A stretch of DNA of 64,000 nucleotides, from contig CM048848.1 in assembly GCA_026545225.1 (NCBI GenBank), positions 20,252,806-20,316,805 on the forward strand, given 5' to 3'. The translations under genes and the position numbers were made by a program. Positions 59,071 through 64,000 of this stretch are shown one piece after another. The notes below the pieces were generated by a model that was given only the letters and a program-made list of their open reading frames with translations, ran no database searches and had not been told where the DNA came from. This DNA comes from Cornus controversa. Taxonomy: Eukaryota; Streptophyta; Magnoliopsida; Cornales; Cornaceae. Every line of letters begins with the position of its first letter. The first letter of the stretch is position 1.

Positions 59071-60566
59071 TGATTCGTGTGTGAGTGTGACTCAATAAGT
59101 GTATCAATTAAAAATTACCACACTTCGCAATAAAATGAATTCCTTGCAGAATAGGGTTGTCGAACCTCAGGGATTATGGTCTGATGAGTTGGAGTACGAA
59201 ATCAATTCTAATTAAATTTAAAAGAAAAGAATTCTAATTTTTAAATTAAACTAATTAGAAAGTAAAATAAAATAGATCAAAGTAAATAGAAAGTGAAGAT
59301 AATATGAGATAAATCTAGGGTAGTTGACTTCACCACTAACTCCACAAGCAATGGTCAATTGAATCAACTATGGGGGATTTACATCATCAATAAGTGGTGT
59401 CGGTGGCTATAAGCTCACCTTCATCCATTAAGAAGATAACATATGATTAAGGCTAAGTCATAGAGTATCTTTGATTGGCATGGGTCATCTACTTAACTAC
59501 TCTAATCTAGGGTGCAGTATGGTTCATCTTCTCTAGGCATAATCCATCAAAACTTTTAATGATATATTCAGTGATTACCATTGTGTAATAATCGCTCTCA
59601 TGATCACAGAAAATAAGAGAGATTGAATTCAATAACAACAACTAAATATCTAAAACAATATAAGAAATCATTGAAACTGAATTTACAAGACTTTTATTGC
59701 TCAATTCTATAATAAGAATTCTCTAAATTACACAATCTATGCATATATATAAAGGTCCCCAATAATTAAAACAATCAAACCATTGATGCTTTGTTAGGGC
59801 TACATCAAAACCCTAGTGGATGAACTAGCCACTCATGGTAGAAGAAGAAGCTTCAACTGTTGAGGAAGAAGGCATCATCTTCATGAATTATGTGTATAAC
59901 TTCGTTCTGCAATGGCTCTGCAAAGTATGTCTTATGTTCTGTCCAAAGCTTTCTCCAATCTCCCATCCCTGTAATCACTCCCCAACTCAGCCTCTTATTG
60001 TTCACTTTATGCCCCAAGAGAGTACACCAAAGTCCTAATCCAATTAGGAATTAATTAGGTTTTCCCGCAGCACTAATCAGGTGGGTTTTTCCTGCTGACG
60101 TTCGGCCCAACTTTTGACCCACTAGAAGTCCAATTCACGGAATTTTCATGAAATACAAAAGTGTGCAGAATCGAATTGTGTTCAACTTTAGAAAAATTAA
60201 GTCGATTTGAGGCTCAAAAATAACACTTCTGGTCCATTTCCAAAATGGGATTAAAACTGTATTATGCGCAGATTTGGGTTTCAAACCCGAAACCTTTTTA
60301 AGCAGCTGTAATTCTCTTGCACCTCTTCCTTGGGATGATTTGAGTTAAAATAAATGGTTGAATGACTTTCCTTGATGTAGGCTTCATCTAACCATCTTGG
60401 ATGTCTTCTTTAAAAGCCCAAAATCATAGTTTTAACTCAAATAATCATTAAGGCCCTGAAAATACAGAAAATACTAAAACAAAGTAAAACAACAAAATAA
60501 TCTATCAGTAAGAGAATAAAATACATAAGTTAAGAGGCTAGAATGCGTAACATTCAATGCCGATCA
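59071..60566 (-). repeat. 3' LTR of B5 (family B)
   Basis: It is 1496 bases; on the minus strand TGATCGGCATTGAATG to CGAATCA. It is intermediate between the B4 and B2/B3 subfamilies at its start. A deletion near 59160 removes the GGGGTATCGTA stretch seen in other copies. Confidence 0.87.
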
Positions 60567-62148
60567 CACCCCCAAGCTTATATATTGCTAGTCCCTTAGC
60601 AATAGAATAAAATAAAACTAAAACAAAGGAAACTAACAAATACTAACTAAACTACCCAACTCCACTTTCGTGGGAGAAACTATTGCATTTAGCATATGCA
60701 ACAAACCTTTAAACCCCTAGGTTCCCCCTAGTGGACGAGTTTAGTCTCGTGAGGGTTTCCAGAAATGTTACCCACAAACATTCAAAATTCTATTTCAACA
60801 TTAATTCAAGAAGAAGATTACAATACATAGTTACAAACTTGCATTCAAGAATAATTTCAAACTTCAAATTCCATAATTCAAATCATGTTCCCATTGCATA
60901 ATTCACATCAACATATCTCAAAATAACCAAATCTAATTCCCTCGTGTAAAGTGAACTAGCAGTCATCTCATGTAGCATAACCAAGCTCTGAATATATTAA
61001 GGCACATACCCCTTCAACTCACTAGCTCCCCTTATTGAAATCATACTTCCAAACATGATTACATGACTTTTTTTTTTTTTTTTCGTCATTCTTTTTTTCA
61101 TTTGCTTTATTGGTTGTGAAATGTCTTGATCTATTAAGCTTTTTGAAAGATCCATGTAGCAAGCTTTCAATCAGTGACTCCCAAACCAGATGGCTTTAGG
61201 GCACTAGGCTTTAAAATACCCCGAAGAACCTAATTACTCGAATCAGTCAGGCTACAAATCAAGACAACCAATACTCATCTTTTCTCACCCTTTCACTTTT
61301 GACACGAACACTCCTTGCTTCCTGAGGCATAGAGGCCCGGTTACTCAAGAAAATGATCAAATTGATTTGCTTTCAACATATATTTCTTTTTCTTTTTTAT
61401 TCTTCATTGAAGTCAAGTAAAACACATCATCGGTACTCATTCTCAAGAGATACTAATTAAAATCAAGCATAAGTAAATACCCCATAAAATTATGCTAGTG
61501 TGTCTGTGCATGTGAGGAAAAACTAATTACCCCAAAACATGTTATTGCAAACCATGATTAAAACCACATAATTTAAACCACGGTTTCCAAAATTTTAAAA
61601 CATACTCAAAAATTGCAAGTTACGCACCTACATAAGGTATTAATCCCTTGAATAATGTCAAAACATTCTATCTAAAAACAAAACAAAATAAAATAAAATA
61701 AATAAACTAAGAAAATAAAATAAACAAAAACCCTAAAATAAGAAAATTTTCATAAAAATTTCTTCCATATGCAATAAAGCACAAAAATAGGCATCGCCTC
61801 ACCCCCAAACTTAAACTGTACATCGTCCTCAATGTACACCCAATCAAAGTATAGAGAAGGGTAAGAACGATGTTACCAGAAACCCGGAGTAGTGAAAAGA
61901 AAATAGAGCACACCAATAGAAGGAAGGCAATACAAGCACACCCCCAAACTTGGATGTTATAACTTGTCAAAACAAACCACTATACCCCAAAAATCAAGTG
62001 AAATAGTATGGGTGAAAATAAATATGAAAGTGGAAAAATCCTACAAATTTTTTTATTTATTTAATATATAATAAAAAATCTAACTACAGAAAGAAAAATA
62101 AAACTAAGAATAAAATAAAATAAAATACAAAAGAGGGTTACCTTCCTT
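60567..62148 (-). other. 3' non-coding region of B5
   Basis: Polypurine complements lie at 60567-60579 (CACCCCCAAGCTT, one change), about 61801 and about 61940. The conserved structured block lies at about 61120-61345. No gene. Confidence 0.7.
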
Positions 62149-63333
62149 TCAAGGATGTGGTGGTGACTAAGCATTCGGATCCAAGTTCGCCTGGCGCATC
62201 GGTGCACTCAACATCCTCCTCATCTCTACTTGATCCTGGAGAGTCTCACGAAAGTGATCCGCCATCTCAATCCTCATAGCTCCAAACTGTATGGAAACCT
62301 CTGTCTGTAGGGTGCCAAATTGAGCTGTCAACCCAGCAATGTGCCCTTCTAAAGAATGATAATCATGGCCACCAGCTTATGCATGTACCTCCTCTTCTTC
62401 AGCTTCCATATCCTCTGGATCTTTCACCTGTGGTGTTATATCTACAGGTTTCCCTCCCTGGGCCAATCGAGACACTTCACCAGGCACATCTATGACTCTT
62501 TAGTGCATATGAGATCGGCTTAAATTTTAGTCATGTGTGCCATAATGAATATCACGTGAAAAGCCAAGCTCGTCCTCATGGACTACATACCCCTATGATA
62601 GTAGGGAATGGAAATTCCCAGTCACTTGCACTGTCCGGTGGCTTGGCCACAACCTTGGAATAAAACTTTTCCATTTGGCCCCAAACAATCTGTGGGAATG
62701 ACAGCCAATACCCAAAATGTATGGCATATAAAGCTCTAAGGAACTCTTGATATCTCTCGGTTTTATGTCCAATGGGACATATATTCTTGAGCAAACCCGC
62801 ATCAAGGAACCATAAATGATTTGGCATAGAAGACTTGGAAGCTGCATTCCGCTTTGGTTCAGAGAATTGGTTAGCACACAAATGTGCAACCAAATTACCC
62901 AATGATAAATCATCGGGTAGAGGATTATAGATATTAGTCAAATCATCTGGGCACTCATGAGGACAACCCATGGCAATAGCAATGGATACTGTTCCATCTA
63001 CTGAAGAAATAAGCACCTCCTGCTCATTAGGTTTCAGCATTAAGTTTTGATAAAATACCTTGACAAGCCTCGGGTAGATAGTAGTAGAGAGCGGAACAAA
63101 AATCAATGCTGACCGACGTTGACGGATGTCAGAAATCCCCCATCGTGTCTCGAGAAACATACCATAGAATTCAGCAATGTCAAACGTTGTTCAAAATTCA
63201 AGGCCCTTGGATGCCATCTCTCATGAATACCTTCTCGGCGAGATCTTGAGGAACCGGGTGTTGGATCATGCCTTGCTCGGCGAGGATTGCGTGAGCTTGA
63301 AACACCTTGGTGACTTGCTCTCTTTGGTGCCAT
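62149..63333 (-). pseudogene. ORF3 of B5
   Basis: The start MAPKRASHQGVSSSRNPRR is at 63333. A frameshift near 63193 follows NFE. The globular region is best preserved here (RWGISDIRQRRSALIF, WFLDAGLLKNICPIGHKT, FPQIVWGQMEKFYSKV) in 63160-62590. A deletion near 62590 removes HQLLVAQGYAV. The acidic and coiled-coil-like end is decayed to the stop at 62149-62151. It confirms the segment missing in B3. Confidence 0.7.
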
Positions 63334-64000
63334 AGAAATAGAAAAAATTTGGTTGAGGAATTAAATCAAATGGCGTGCACAATAAAAATGTATCCTTCAA
63401 CCTCCTCTTTTCAGCACTTTTTCTCCCAAATTGAACAATTGAATCCACCAATTATATCCCCCAAACTTGGTCTTCAAAAGCCCTCAAAAAGATTTGCACA
63501 ATTTTGCCAAAGAAAAACTTCACTTACTTTGATGTAGAACTTGAAAAAGTAAGAGTTTCCTTGAGAACTAGTGATGATCAATCCGATTTTGATGTTCATG
63601 TTGATGATGATCAATGTTAAATACTTGTTCGAAATCACCAATTGAGGAAAAAAAATTCCCGGTTGAAGTAGGAGTCAAATTGGAGCTCAAAGAGGTCAAT
63701 GAAGCAAGTAGAAGCAACAAAGGAGGAGAGGTGGCCTTTATAGGCTTTAAAAATTCAGGCTGCCCTTCCATGGGCTTGGGCGATCGATCCCCCCAGCCAT
63801 GGGCGATCGATCACCCACCTGCTGGTGGGTTTCCTTTGAAAAAGCATGGGGCAATCGATCCCCCTTCAATGGGGCGATCGATCCCCCTTCTGCTGGCCTG
63901 TTGGACCCTCCATCGCCCAAGGTCAATCGAGGCGTGTATTTTTGGAGTCTCCATCACCCAAGGTCGACCGAGAGCTTATTTTTTCACCTGTATTGAGTCC
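63334..64000 (-). promoter_or_regulatory. Spacer of B5: palindromes, predicted internal promoter and leader for ORF3
   Basis: On the minus strand: GTCGACC/TTGGGCGATGGAG repeats (about 63905-63970), GATCGATC palindromes (63778-63890), TATAAAG (63742-63736), leader, donor GTAAGTG (63527-63521) and AAGTTTGGGGGAT (about 63468). The order is the same as in B2 and B3. Confidence 0.55.

Larger units (their letters stand above)
59071..64000 (-). mobile_element. Element B5: family B retrotransposon, 3' part, minus strand
   Basis: Read on the minus strand from the right edge: spacer with palindromes and promoter, ORF3, 3' region, 3' LTR ending at 59071 in C2 gag. Gag and pol lie beyond the window. GCATC (59066-59070) would be one target duplication. 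Confidence 0.85.

Overview
The window is plant nuclear repeat DNA, almost certainly from a flowering plant. It is AT-rich and I see no host gene. Nearly every base belongs to a nest of LTR retrotransposons. Most are Ty3/gypsy elements of Athila-like design (tRNA-Asp primer site, gag-pro-pol frame, then a separate third ORF). I call two families A and B. Family A LTRs run TGATAAG...CACATCA and family B LTRs run TGATAGG/TGATCGG...CGAATCA. Other residents are a Tat/Ogre-like element (T), chromovirus-type pieces (S, C1, C2), a CACTA-type end and a MITE-like element.

Layout. 1-11210 is A1, cut by the left edge; its 3' part holds a truncated family B piece, B1 (5756-9297). 11211-24924 is the right part of B2: A1 sits in its gag and A2 (13253-18083) in its pol. 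24925-26162 is LTR-like sequence without a gene. 26163-28900 and 47509-53090 are the two halves of T (minus strand), split by B3 (28901-47508). B3 is itself split by B4 (37625-45126, minus). T also carries solo LTR S (50074-52863) in its gag. Then come a CACTA-type end (53771-54245), a chromovirus 3' end C1 (about 54246-55258, minus), a MITE-like element (56067-56969) and the 5' part of chromovirus C2 (57082-59070). C2 is cut in gag by B5 (59071-64000, minus), which runs off the right edge.

How the parts fit. No Athila-like element here encodes an integrase core. B2 and B3 keep gag, protease, reverse transcriptase and RNase H, and then jump to the integrase C-terminal tail. A1 keeps gag and protease and then jumps to the same tail. 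B4 keeps gag alone. Even so, B4 has LTRs that differ at one visible position in 1430 bp and a perfect 5-bp target duplication. The families share TGAT...ATCA termini, the tRNA-Asp primer site, repeated AAGTTTGGGGG tracts and a conserved 3' non-coding block. They look like a cooperating set of defective elements mobilised by an enzyme encoded elsewhere.

The third ORF is preceded by its own apparent promoter: an array of CGATNNATCG dyads, a TATA box and a leader with a GTAAGT splice donor. Similar dyads occur in the family A LTR and in the unrelated solo LTR S. Coordinates are read by eye and may be off by a few bases at degenerate junctions. Family names rest on motif recognition, not on database searches.
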